Part shown: piece after piece, positions 9,873 through 21,016 of the stretch
How positions within the stretch are numbered: position 1 is the stretch's first letter
How the letters are laid out: the number at the start of each line of letters is the position of its first letter
Assembly: GCA_021464525.1 (NCBI GenBank)
Contig: JADRCO010000625.1
Span: 1 to 29,348, forward strand
Reading direction: 5' to 3'
Origin: Rhizophagus sp. LPA8_4_AMF
Taxonomy: Eukaryota > Glomeromycota > Glomeromycetes > Glomerales > Glomeraceae
Length of the DNA: 29,348 bases
Notes under the pieces: generated by a model
Told to the model about the DNA's origin: nothing
Databases searched by the model: none
The model's input: the letters and a program-made list of their open reading frames with translations, nothing else
Program-made: the position numbers and the translations under genes

Positions 9873-10553
9873 CAGTCTACCTTCTTATAGCGAATTTGAT
9901 ATAACGAAACACGTGACGCTAAGCCAATAAAAATATGTTAATTTTCTTCGCCAACTTGTTGAGGAATTAAGTTTCCGTAAAGAATATATAAAGATTAGAC
10001 GTAAATAATTTCGTTCGTTCAATTAGATTTTTCAAAATTATTTTTTCCCAACGAATTTAATATTTTATATAATTTAAATTAAAAAATATTGCCAAATTTT
10101 TCATTAATAACTTTATTTAAATTTTAATATACTATATTTCCAAAATTTAATATATCATCAGAATTTTATTCGACATAACGGACATTCGCTATATCGGATC
10201 AAACATCTTAACCAAAAATGGCTCGAGAACCAATAAAATTGGAGCAATGAATCTTAATTTTGGCCAGAATTATAAAAACTTTGATTCCGGCTGAAGTTAC
10301 TGATATAAACAGAAAAATGTTTCAACACTCATTTATCGAAATCGCAAAAATGTATGTCAAATTTGTTTTCTGATATCTTAAAAGTTAGAAAAGTTAAATT
10401 GTCATACTCATATAATATATATAATAACTTTTTGAAATTTGATATAATGGATTTGCAGTGTATCAAACTTTTTCGCCATATCGAATTAATCCGATAAACC
10501 AGATATTTTTAGCGAAATCGATATAATTATCCGATTTATCGAATTTTGCTGTG
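9873..10553. mobile_element. Possible pogo/Tc1-mariner-like remnant (non-autonomous)
   Basis: The left end reads TA|CAGTCTACCTTC.. and is followed by TAGCGAATTTGATATAACGA. The right end reads ..TCGATATAATTATCCGATTTATCGAATTTTGCTGTG|TA. The complement of the right end resembles the left in order (CAG, ATTCGAT, TATATCGA), but with many mismatches. Flanking TA dinucleotides at 9871-9872 and 10554-10555 fit a TA target site. Internal copies of similar text (CATAACGGACATTCGCTATATCGGA near 10170, GATATAATGGA near 10441) suggest decay or nested structure. No transposase was seen. The classification is tentative. Confidence 0.33.
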
Positions 10554-10555
10554 TA

Positions 10556-12131
10556 GTTAATCTTTTTGAATAATTACATTAATCAATAAAAAGTTTCCCG
10601 ATATTTTCACCAGTTATTCAATTATTTCGATTATTTCTGCTACAGTATCAGTGTATAAAGATTGCACAAAGAATGCTTTAAATGGTATGAGAATATCAAA
10701 ATTTTTGAAAAACATCGCCAATGTCCTTCTTCACCTCTAACAAATAGGGTATCATTAAAATTTTATGTATTTTAGATTGATCGTACGTAGTAAATTTCGT
10801 CCTTGTTAGTCCTTTGTTAAGAAAAAACTAATAATGGTATTTTGAACTTACCGACATTATCGTTATGCAAAAAAATAAAAAAATTTTTTTTTCCTTGATA
10901 TAATAATTAGGGAACGAACAAAAAATAGTACTATTAAAATCATTTATTTATTTATTTTATGTAAAAGGAGAAGTACTATTAAAATCATGTTGGAATTCAA
11001 TTCTACTATATATGCAGATCTTTGATCACGTGTCAGGATGGACGAACTTTGCATGGACGTAAATGTCTCCGCTCCGCCTCGGACAATTAAAGATAAATAT
11101 TTTATACTTGCGAAAAATGCGAAAATCTTTTCTTTTTGGGGAATTCTTATATTTTAAGTTTCTTTTTCGTTACAAAAAAAAAAAATAAATAAATAAATTT
11201 ATAAATTATAATATAAAAATCATTTACATGCAGTATCCATGCTGTGCTGTAATTTTTTTTTGAAACAAGTTTTATATAATTCTTATTTGACTAAAAAAAA
11301 ATAAACTTTTCAAGTACAATAGTCACGAATATAATAACCTCTTTATTATCACTTTTGAAAGTGAAATAGTGCGTGTATTAGTGTATTACCATCTCTTCAT
11401 TTTTCCAAAAAAGTTTAGCCTATGTTTAAAACGTTAAAAATGGATTTTCCAATTATTAATTCTGACCCAAATTATGAATTTTAATTAATCAGTTATTTTT
11501 GATTTGATCGTCTCGATACCGTTGACCGTTCGATATGTCAGATTCAAGTTTATATAAAACGAAAAATTTAATTTTTTTTTTTCATATCGTGAAGAATGAA
11601 ATTTATAAATATGGGTCTGAAATGATGTTGTGTACTGTGAAAAACATATAATTGTTTTTGTAACCAAGATCATGAAACTCATGCGCATCATGCATCGTTC
11701 CTGCATGGTCAAAATTTATGAAGTAATTTTTTTTAATTGTACTATAAATAATACGTAATAACAGCGGACTTTGTCTAAAATGGCGTGATTGCTTAATACA
11801 CAATAGCGTGATAATTAAAATGCGAATTAATTATCATCAATTATCATATACTGTAAAATTATACTAATAATTTTTTTTTTGGTTAATATTGTTATTGTAT
11901 GACGTCAAAAATGTGAACCATGGAAAAATCTATTGAATGCTCGAGTGATATTCATACATAAAATCGGAATTGATATTACGAAGTGGCTATTATCATTCTT
12001 TCACAAATTACCCGATATGTACTGTTTTATTGTTATCGTAACATTTGATTATGTGAATATATATATAGTATCCCTTTATTCTTCCTGAATATCCTGAAAA
12101 ATAGAAATTTTCGTGAATTGAAATAATAATA
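10556..12131. other. Intergenic DNA without a supported gene
   Basis: The stretch is AT-rich with several short islands of mixed composition. A direct repeat AGTACTATTAAAATCAT occurs at about 10928 and 10974. GC-richer text lies near 11030-11090 (TCTCCGCTCCGCCTCGGAC). Two overlapping minus-strand frames at 11485-11803 have no recognisable domain, although the text around 11640-11720 (FDHAGTMHDAHEFHDLGY) is more protein-like than the remainder. The promoter of the gene at 12132 should lie at the right end. Confidence 0.4.
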
Positions 12132-12914
12132 ATGGCGGAACTCATGGTCACTCCAACTATTATCCCATTAATTCTCACTTTCTTGGGACAATTTGCAAAG
12201 AAATTCAAAGGCTTTAAAACAAGTGCAACCGTTACAATTAATAATAAACATAGAGAAATGAAACTTATCGCTCCTGAAATTTTCTCACCTGGAGAAATAG
12301 AAAATCCACTAGACTGGAGCATAAACCCAGGAGAGACACCAAAATCATCGTAAGAAAAAGTTACAGGTTTTCGTAATAAATAAGAGTGTACATTTGACAA
12401 TAAATTTTTTAATACACATTCTGTAGAAAATTCTTTGCTAAAATCGGTAAGTTCACTTCACAAGGAATGATAACATATGAAATCCATGGGCAAAAAGGAC
12501 ATAATGGGGAACCTCTATACCTTATAGTTACATGGAAAGTAAGTAATTATCGGAGAATATGTACGTTTGAGCAATAGTTAATCATTATTTATATACTTAG
12601 GTAAAATTAAACGGAGGCAGTAATTCAATAGGTATCGATGTCCTTGAATATGAAAAACATCCACTTAAAAATAAGACTCTAGAAGAAAAGTATGATTTGT
12701 ACAAGGAATTGCATAAAAGAAATGCAGGTCAAAACGAGTGGCCTACATACAATAACGGAGCCTTTTTTAGTATCGGAGGAACAATAGATACAAAGTATGC
12801 ATACTTTATTGTGTCAGCATTTAAAGTATTCCTATCATAATAATTTCTCTCTATTTTAGACGTAACGCAAAAATCATAATTACTTTTGATCATAATCGCA
12901 GAAATCCGTTTTAA
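12132..12914 (+). CDS. Small four-exon protein, possible cytolysin/lectin-like (actinoporin-fold) member
   Basis: Exons 12132-12349, 12427-12538, 12601-12794 and 12860-12914 join in frame through GT..AG introns to a 192-residue product ending in TAA. The N-terminus starts MAELMV and carries a hydrophobic then basic helix of about 20 residues. Next come beta-strand-like segments (SATVTINN, GMITYEIHG, LYLIVTW, SIGIDVLEYE) and a charged stretch, and the C-terminal strand is KIIITFDHN. No signal peptide is apparent. Size, the amphipathic N-terminus and the strand pattern fit the cytolysin/lectin superfamily that includes fungal fruit-body lectins and actinoporin-like pore formers. That assignment is pattern-based inference. 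The gene structure itself is well supported by four consistent phases. It could instead be an unrelated beta-sandwich protein. Confidence 0.75.
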
Positions 12915-14458
12915 ATATTTAAAATTATTTTAAAACTCATAAGTGAGAGGAAAGTAGTGTTAGGTTTGACACGAAAAATTTATTTCTTTAGTTATTTTTT
13001 TTTTTAAGTACAAAACTTGAAGGTTTTCGTTGACCTTTTTAATATCATAAATAATTATATCATTTTCTAGCTTTTTTAATTTTCATATGTATATATATTT
13101 ATATGAATTATAATTGTTACAATTTGATAATACATCATATACAATGGTACATATTAAAAGTAATAAAAAAATTTCATAATCGAGACAGAACGAACACCCA
13201 AAATTAAATTTAATGTCGTATAACTTCTTTTTATAAATTATATTTATAGTAGATAGAATATTTATTTTATTATTATAATTTTTAATCAAACTTTTTAATA
13301 ATTTACGAACTAATTTTCAAATATCTGTTCCATAATAATTCTTTAAAAGAAAAATTAAACGTGAGTGGAAAATTTGATGAGACTCATTAATTATACAATT
13401 TTTTAAATACCTATAATAAATATTTCATTAAATAATCACCCATACTGATTAACAAATATGGAAATGTTTCTATTATTGCCGCAGCAGGTGCAGTAAATTT
13501 GCACCTACGTCCAACATTACTGCGCCTGCGGCCAAATTTTGTCATAATTATATCACGTGAATGGAAATTAAAGTAAATTTATTTGCACATCTTCAAAATA
13601 TCCTCTAACTCAACTAAAAAAAGAAAATAAAAATACAACAAATAATAATTATTGAAACTGAATATAATGTAATCGTTTATCTAGGCTGACGGAATGAATG
13701 TGAATTACATGTATTACTAAAAATAAACGTTAATAATTTATTTATTGGCACAAATAGCAAATTTCTAAAAAAAAAATTATTTTCAAATTATACTACCTAC
13801 TTGTCCATCACCTTAAAATTATGAATTTAATTTTTTAAGTTTACAATTTTATATTTAAAAAATAATATTCAATAGTTTTCCAAAAATGTCTTCCATGTAT
13901 AACTTAAATTCATTATTGTAAATTGACATTAAGGATTTATTGGATCATATTATTACATACGTTATGTAAAGTATTTTATTATAGTTTTATCTAACGCCTC
14001 TATAGTCAAAATGTGATTCTTTTTAACAGAATTCAAATGAAAAATGCTTAGCAAGCAGTTATGATTTATAAGATTAGTGATGATCTGCCAAAAAAAGGTT
14101 ATCACACATTTATAGGTGAAAACTAAATTAACAAACTTTATTGTTTAACTAAGAATATTAATAATTAAAATACGTGAATATCTGCTTTTTTTAATTTTTA
14201 GCTAGTTCAAAACTTATTATTCACGGAATAATTAAGAATAATAATATATTTAAATTTATAAAAGTTTATTAATTAATTTTATAAAAATTTGATTAAATTT
14301 ATAATAATGCGAACTTGCGATCTTAACTTGCATCATTAACAGTTAACACAATATACACAGATTAAATTGATGAATAATTATAGAATTTATAGATTTTCAT
14401 ATTTATTTAAAATATTTCCACTATAAAATGACTGGACAAAAATTTAATATCCAAATAT
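12915..14458. other. AT-rich intergenic DNA
   Basis: I see no gene in this 1.5-kb stretch. It holds one GC-rich palindrome (13478-13532) and a TCACGTGA at 13553-13560. The rest is A/T-rich with short open frames of Ile/Asn/Tyr-rich composition, such as the minus-strand frame at 13083-13289, which I do not believe. Confidence 0.45.
13478..13532. repeat. Short GC-rich palindromic repeat
   Basis: Arms GCCGCAGCAGGTGCAGTAA (13478-13496) and TTACTGCGCCTGCGGC (13517-13532) are inverted copies of each other apart from a short length difference, with a loop containing TTTGCACCTACG. The TACTGCGCCT..GGC text also occurs in the hairpin at the window's left edge (32-46). This suggests a dispersed short palindromic element. 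Confidence 0.6.
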
Positions 14459-15987
14459 TCATTTTTTAATAACCTGAAAAACTTCATAATCTTCTACATT
14501 AAAAGCATTATAATAACTCGACTTATTACCTTGTGGTATATCAATTATAGGATAAGTGTGTGGATTATAATTTTTCCATTTACTTTCACTATCTTGAACT
14601 AAGTCATGACCACCGCCAAATGCTGGTCCATAATTTTGACAACAATATATGGCATTACTCTCATTTGAGTTGATATGACCCACTTTTGCACTGTTAAGAT
14701 CATTTCTATTTGTAAATGAAAATAAAAAACTATCACTTGTATACTTATATGAATTACTTGAATCCCATTGAAGTGGATTGTATCCTCCCAATATTTGTTC
14801 CGAATTTGGAATTTTTAATATAACAATAGCAGCTCCTTTATTGTCACATTTAGCATGAAAGGCTGCTGGTGTATTACCATCTCTACTAGCACGATAAAGT
14901 AAATTGAAATTATAAGAAAAGTTTCTTTCATTATAATAAGAAGCAACTTTTTTTTCAATCCAACTAGATAAAATAGCAAAATGCTGAGGCCCAATTATAA
15001 CAGAATCATATGCATTTTTTTGTTTTTTTGGTTTTCTAGGGGGTTGTATATTAAGACTAGATTTCTTACTTGGTGCCATATGAAATGCAAGAACATTATC
15101 AAGTATATCTTCAGGTATTAATATTTTAAAAGGATATACTTTTAAAAAAAAATCTTCCGAATCTACATGGTAAAATCTAATTAAAGGAATAAATTTATGA
15201 AGAGTTCTTTCCATAATTGTAATTGCTTCTTTATTCCATTTCTTAACATCTTGTTGAATAGAAGGATGCTGAGCGTAACTCCATTTGATCAAACTATCCC
15301 ATATATCAATTTCGTCCAATGATAAATCATCTCTTTTTAAAAGTAATTCTAATAAAGGTGCTTTTAAATTTGTAAACTTATCAGATTTAAACAATGTATC
15401 TGGTTTAGCACAAATTTCTTCAAGATAATAATCCCATAAATTTGTGAAAGTTTCACGTTGGTAGACAGTTTCAAGAATTTCTAAAGGATTTTGTTGTAAA
15501 AACTCGTGTTGATGTTTAATCAAGTATTCTTGAATACAAAGAATTAATGTTTGGATTTTTAGTTCATCTACCGCTATCAAAAGTTTTAGGATATTTGGTC
15601 CCTGTAATTTCGCCAATTCGATCTTTCCACAATAAATAAATCTAATATTAAAAAAAAATATACACGTTAAGGTTATCGTGGTAGTAATTTTATGGTACAA
15701 TTTTTAAAATAATACATATTATTTCAATATTACCTTAAAATAATTTTAAAAAATTGGGGAGAAATATTAGGAAAATTAAAAACATATTTTCCATCCTTCT
15801 TCTCAGACTTCTCCTTAGAGAATTCTGAACGAAAATATTGAGACCTAATGCGTAATAAAATTGAATGTGCATGAATTTCTTTCATATTTTCATTTTCCCC
15901 AGCATAGATAATAACATTATATTCTTCTTCAGCTTCAAATAATTTTTCCAAATCATTGATTATTTCTTGAGAATATTCAAAGGACAT
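14459..15987 (-). CDS. BTB-BACK-TLDc domain protein B (two exons)
   Basis: Exon 1 is 15734-15987 and exon 2 is 14459-15641. The 92-bp intron has a GTAATA donor and a TTAG acceptor, at the same site and phase as in its paralogues. The product is 478 residues ending in TGA. BTB is at about 24-120 (NVIIYAGENEN, EIHAHSILLR, FIYCGKIELAKLQGPDIL-like join), BACK at about 123-250 (DEIDIWDSLIKW, IPLIRFYHV) and TLDc at about 297-478 (NLLYRASRDGN, SFLFSFTNR, YGPAFGGGHDL, DYEVFQVIKK). A Cullin-3 adaptor role is inferred from BTB plus BACK. The TLDc half belongs to the gene D type, with the GGGHDL motif that genes A and C lack. A Lys-rich linker (KPKKQK) precedes TLDc. An apparent in-frame Met at 15700 lies inside the intron and is not the start. 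Confidence 0.92.
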
Positions 15988-16321
15988 TTTTTAAGAAAAA
16001 GAAATTTGTATTACACAATTATACGCACAAAGTTTGATCGACCTTATTTATTATTACAATTAAAATCACATGATAAACCTTGTGTGGACGTTCACACGTG
16101 ATTACATTTTCTTGTGACAATCATATTTAGAAATTTGAATTCGTAAAAATTTAAATAAAATATAATTATACAGTACATTAATAAAATTTTCCAAATCATA
16201 TAATTTATAATTTATTTTATTTACGGTTGAATAAATAAATATACAATACTGATGTATAAATATAACACTTTTATTTAATACAAATAATTTTAATATTAAA
16301 CGCAAATATCTTATATCATTG
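15988..16321. other. Intergenic DNA between BTB genes B and C
   Basis: This 334-bp AT-rich gap separates the start of gene B from the stop of gene C, both on the minus strand. It should contain the promoter of B and the 3' untranslated region of C. A palindrome-like TCACACGTGATTAC occurs at 16091-16104. Nothing else is distinctive. Confidence 0.45.
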
Positions 16322-17785
16322 TTATTTTTTAATAACTTCAAAAACTTCATAGTCATCTGCATCAAACTCTCCGGGTATATCAATATTAAGATAAGAATTT
16401 GATCGACCATTGTACCAGATACCTTCATAAACATTCAAATTCCAACCAAAAGTTGGACCTTTATCTGAATGACAACCTATAGAAATTTCATCACCATGAC
16501 TATAACATACTTTTGCATTATGAAGGTCATTTCTATCTGTAAATGAAAATATAAAGCTATCATAAGTAGACTTCCAACCCGAAGAATTATCCCAAGGAAG
16601 TGGATTATATCCTCCAACTATTTGTTCCGAATTTTCGATTTTTACTATAACTAAAGTAGCACCTCTATTATCACAATTATCATGAAATGCCTCAGTTGTA
16701 TTACCATCCCTGCTGGCTCTATATAAAAGATTAAACTTATAAGGAATGTATTCGAAGTCTTTCTCTTTCCTATAGATCCAATTTGCGAAAATTTTAATGT
16801 GATTGTGATCTATTATATCAGAATCAACATTCCATCTTGATTGTCTAAAAGGTCGTCTATCATTATTCAATTGTTGATGAGTCATGTGAAATTGAACCAT
16901 ATTATTAACTAAATTTTCTGGCATTATTTTTCTAAATGGATATACTTTAGTGGCAAAACTTTCCGGAGAAATATAAAAAAATCTTATTAATGGAACAAAT
17001 CTATGAATTGTTCTCTCCATAATTGTGATTTCTTCATTACTCCATTGTGTAGGATCATGAGAAATGCTAGAATGTTGAGCTCGACACCATCTAATCAAAT
17101 TTTCCCAGATAACAATTTCGTCTAGCGGTAAATCATCCCTATTAAGAAGTAATTCCAATAAAGATGCATTTAAATTGGTAAAATTATTTGAATTAAGTAA
17201 CCTTTCAGGATCTTCATAAATATTCCTGATGCAAAAATTCTGTAAATTTGCAAAGGAATTATTTTGATAAACCTCTTCAAGAATTCCAATAGAATTTTGT
17301 TGAATATATCCATTTCTATTTCTAATCAAATATTCCTGAATTAAGTTAATTAAGGGTTGAATATTGAACCTTCCTGCTGCTATCAAAAGTCTTAAAATAT
17401 CAGGCCCTTGTAATTCCTCCAAATTAGTCCTTCCGCAATAAATAAATCTTTAAATTTTAGAAAAGAAAATTATTAGAACTTCTCAAAAATGTTTAAGATT
17501 ATTCTCATCAATATTAATATAACTTATACGCTACCTTATAATCTTTATAAATAATTGAGGGGAAATATTAGGTACGTTAAAAATAAATCTTCCATCCCTC
17601 CTCTCAAACGATTCATTAGAAAACTCTGTACGAAAATATTGTGACCTTGTACGTAATACAAATGAATGTGCATGAATTTCTCTATTTCTATCTTCACCAG
17701 CATAAATGATAACATCATAACCTTCTCCAGTTTCAAATAATCTTTCATAGTCATTAGCGACGTCTTGAGAATTTTCAAAAAGCAT
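16322..17785 (-). CDS. BTB-BACK-TLDc domain protein C (two exons)
   Basis: Exon 1 is 17535-17785 and exon 2 is 16322-17447, with an 87-bp GTAGCG..AAG intron. The 458-residue product ends in TAA. BTB is at about 23-119 (DVIIYAGEDRN, SFVLRTRSQYFRTEFSN), BACK at about 122-249 (DEIVIWENLIRW, HRFVPLIRFFYI) and TLDc at about 293-458 (NLLYRASRDGN, SFIFSFTDR, DYEVFEVIKK). The BTB-BACK half is very close to genes D and E. The TLDc half is very close to gene A, including IKIFANWIYRK and EYIPYKFNLLYRASRDGN. The switch falls in the linker after HMTHQQLNNDRRP, making this the clearest mosaic. The likely role, by family, is a Cullin-3 substrate adaptor. The target is unknown. Confidence 0.92.
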
Positions 17786-17862
17786 TTTTTTACAAAGTGA
17801 AAAAAATGTTGTACGACTTTACACGCAATACGGAATTTCGGTAAAAATGTTAATCCTTTAAA

Positions 17863-18060
17863 TTATAACATTGTGTCACGTAAAAGGTCACGATATTGTA
17901 AATCAATCGTAAACATGATGTCATTCTTTTTGTAACTACGTAAAATTAGAGAATATACTTGAAATTCTTTTGTATTGTTATTTTCGTCAATTTGAATAAT
18001 GCTAAAATCATCTGCATTAATTATCATTAAAGAAAGATCGAAACGAAATATAAAAATCAT
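17863..18060 (-). pseudogene. Relic of a BTB exon
   Basis: The minus strand has an open frame with INADDFSIIQIDENNN followed by TKEFQVYSLILRS. This matches the BTB core pattern of the neighbours (D.VIIYAGENEN, then EIHAHSIILR) in order and spacing. After LILRS the similarity stops, and no SQYF.. segment, exon 2 or donor follows. It lies directly upstream of gene C on the same strand, so it is probably a leftover from an earlier duplication. An alternative is a chance open frame, but the paired motifs argue against that. Confidence 0.45.
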
Positions 18061-18492
18061 TTTAAAAGAGTCTGGAGCCGAAAAGATGATATTACGTAAT
18101 GGAAGCAGCAGCTGTCATCAGGTGGTAAATATTCTATCTGTTACGTATGCATTCTTTCCCATTCTATAAAATATATTTGCTTAATAAATTCTATACTCAA
18201 TACTCACTATCAATTTTAGCGTTATACTATACTCAGCAAGCCGATCCTACTATACTACTTTTCGTCTTACCGCTATATAGTTTGGTAAGAATTCAATTTA
18301 TATTGGACTTATGTTTATGAAATATTTTTTTACTCATATAATTTAGATTCTATAATTCATTTAAAACAAATAATGTTTCTTTAAAATAAAAATAAATGAT
18401 ATTTATTATAAATACGTAAAAAATTAATATTATGTACATAAGAAAAAAGTTCTTTCTATCGTATATTGAATATTTGGCCTTTACGGAAAATC
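18061..18492. other. Intergenic DNA between the BTB relic and the kinase gene
   Basis: This is AT-rich DNA containing a short mixed-composition island at about 18066-18125 (GAGTCTGGAGCCG, GCAGCAGCTGTCATC). No gene is supported. The right end should include the 3' untranslated region of the kinase gene. Confidence 0.4.
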
Positions 18493-21016
18493 CTAAGTTA
18501 ATAATTTGTTTAAACTAGTTTTAATACGTTTTCCTATTTAAATATTTTAAATTTGGTTAAATAATATTAGCATTAACAAAAAAAAAAAATAAAAAATAAA
18601 GATAAACATCATCGAGCCAAATAAATATTTACCACTATCGTCTTGGATTTCATCTTCATTGTTTCGCTTTTTTAAAGAGGTTGAAGAATTTTGAATTATT
18701 AACATATTTTGTGATAAACTAAATTACAAATTAATAACAATTAATTAGTACATAGTTTAGTAATTATTAAAAAATATAATTTCAAATACCTTTCAACGTC
18801 TATATCAAGCTCTTTTTCTTCCGAAATGTAATTATATTTATAATCTAAAGAAAATAACATGCATTTTAAAAATTATTGTATAAAATATTTTTAATTACGA
18901 CTAATTTCTTTTATAGTAATACCTTGTTTAATGTCAAGTGAAATTGTTGAATATGAATTTGTGGATAATTTAGAAATTAAGGTACTTAATGGCCTACTTG
19001 TATAAATTGCTTCCGAGTGACATTTTTCAGCAAATTCTGGACCAATCTTTTTTGATTCTATCAGTTTTCTTCTTTTTTCTTCAGCTTGTTCAAATTCTAC
19101 TTTATCTTCACGGAACCAACTATTAAGAGTTAAAGTAATGAAAGTTATGGGAGGTCTTTTTTTTGGATCTGGATCCCAACAACTTTTCATCAAATTAGCA
19201 TAACATTCTGGTGTATCTTCTGTAATTTTGGGTCGTTCACCATCAATAATTTTATAGATAAGATTATGATCATGTTTGGCATTAGCAAAAGGTTTACAAC
19301 CTGTTGTAAGTTCCCACATAATCATGCCAAGACTATAAATATCAGCTTCTTTAGAAAATGCAGACCCTTTAAATATTTCTGGTGCAATATAAGGTATACC
19401 TCCATATATTTCATTATTTGATGACTCTATTATTTACATTTTGTGATAATCCTAGATCTCCAATTTTCCATTGAAATGGATTACATAATATATTTCCGCT
19501 ATGGAAATCTCGATGTATAAATTTATTTTTATGAATATGTTCAAGTCTAAATAAAAAAAAAAATTAATAACTTAATTTAAGAATATAATGAATACATTTA
19601 AAATATAAGTACCCTGATGAAATTTGCTGTAAAATATCTAGTCTTTGATTATAGTGCGAATACAATTTAGACACCCTTCCATTCCACGTAATATTTGTAA
19701 AATTCTTTTGTAAATACTTATGTAAATCTCCTTCTGACGCATATTCCATAACTAATATATAATCATCTGATTCAGGATCTTTTGTAAATCCATAAATTTC
19801 AATAATATATTCATAGAATATTCGTTTAGTAAAACAATATTGATTTGATTTCAACTATTAAATTTAAAGATTTAATTAAGGATTAAAGATTAAATTATTT
19901 AATAAAATTATAAAAATCACTCACAAAATTATTTTAAAATATTCACCTCATTTAAGAAATATTTATTATTATTTTTAGAATTTTCAAATCTTTTTAAAAT
20001 GACTGTTTTATTATTACTTGGCTTAATTGCTTTATATATAATACCATATCCTCCTTTGGTCATTTCTTTTATATCTATAAATTGAGAATATGGTATCCAC
20101 CTAAATATTTTTGCACGTTCTTTTTTAAAAATAGAATAAAATAATAGGGTAGATGGTTCAAAATATTTATCAATGGGTTTTACAATATTTGCAATATTAT
20201 CAAAATTTAAGTTGACATATATAATATCATTAAGAGGTAAATCATCAGGAACTCTATCTTCATAGTTGCATGTAATAATAAATGATATTCTTTTACATTT
20301 TTTACATTGAGATTGGCCTGTAAGTCCAAAAATAATATTTGTTGTTAAACAATATCTGCATCCAGTATAAAATATAAGACAACTTGTGCAATACTTTTGA
20401 CAATCTGATGTAAATATTAAAGTTGACGAACAATTTATACAATCTAAGCCATTGTACCACCATGGTAAGTAAAGAATTGAAATTTGTTTTTTAACCAAGG
20501 TTGATTCTATCCATCCAAATGAAATTAAATAACAATCTGAACATAATCTAAATCGTCCTATAGTATGTATATATAGTGACTTTCCACATAATTTACAATG
20601 TTTTACACTTTCAATCACCTTAATGTGTACGTCGAGATTATTACTATCAAGATAACATTCATCAAAATATCCACTTATTTGTTTAAAACATAAAATTCTC
20701 AAACAATTTCCACAGCATTGTTGAATACTTCGTGGTACTTTTGTCTTACTTATCTCATGTTCATTACATTCCAAGTCCATTGTGTAATGCATGTCTAAGT
20801 ACATATTATTATCATCTATTATATCATTAATATAACGCGAGAAACATTTTTTGCAATATTTTTGCCAAGAACAAAGAAGCGCCTCGATATATTTTTCTCC
20901 ACAAAAAATACAATTTATATCATAAATATTCTTAAAAGATATAAATTTAATTGAGATTTTAATCTTGGCGTTGGGTCAAAAAAATTTTCATCATTTGTAG
21001 TATTTACAAGTTCCAT
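18493..21016 (-). pseudogene. TKL-like protein kinase gene with Cys-rich N-terminus, broken by two frameshifts
   Basis: Exons, in order: 19947-21016, 19613-19854, 18923-19546, 18790-18844, 18633-18718 and 18493-18533, all with GT..AG introns and agreeing phases. The first exon begins MELVNTTNDEN and, after a one-base loss near 20965, continues with FISFKNIYDINC and several CxxC pairs (CIFCG, CKLCG, CINC, CRYC, CKKCK), suggesting zinc-binding ribbons. The kinase domain follows: KGGYGIIYKA loop, VILKRF lysine, FLNE, VMEYASEGDL hinge, FIHRDFHSGNIL catalytic loop, and GDLGLS in place of DFG. A second shift (one extra base or two lost) lies near 19430, after which YIAPEIF, ADIYSLGMIMWEL and CWDPDPKKRP complete the lobe. 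The tail ends GKRIKTSLNKLLT. Summed exon length is 2118 bases, a multiple of three, because the shifts offset. As read it cannot encode the full kinase. Recent inactivation or assembly error are both possible. Confidence 0.82.

Noticed and set aside
10650-10770. Short protein-like text (HKECFKWYENIKIFEKH) on the plus strand
   Set aside because: Only about 35 residues, with no start, splice signals or second supporting fragment.
11485-11803. Two overlapping minus-strand frames
   Set aside because: No recognisable domain or splice support. One short protein-like stretch alone is not enough to call a gene.
12008-12400. 130-codon minus-strand frame with a hydrophobic stretch
   Set aside because: It is antisense to exon 1 of the four-exon gene at 12132-12914, whose splice phases support the plus strand.
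15620-15700. Frame start at 15700 whose first 25 residues look like a signal peptide (MYHKITTT.. then hydrophobic)
   Set aside because: These residues are the intron of gene B read through. The real start is 15987 with the BTB exon, matching all paralogues in position and phase.
16102-16434. 110-codon minus-strand frame
   Set aside because: It is the end of gene C in a shifted frame plus its AT-rich 3' flank.
17545-17778. 77-codon minus-strand frame
   Set aside because: It is a shadow of BTB exon 1 of gene C in another frame.
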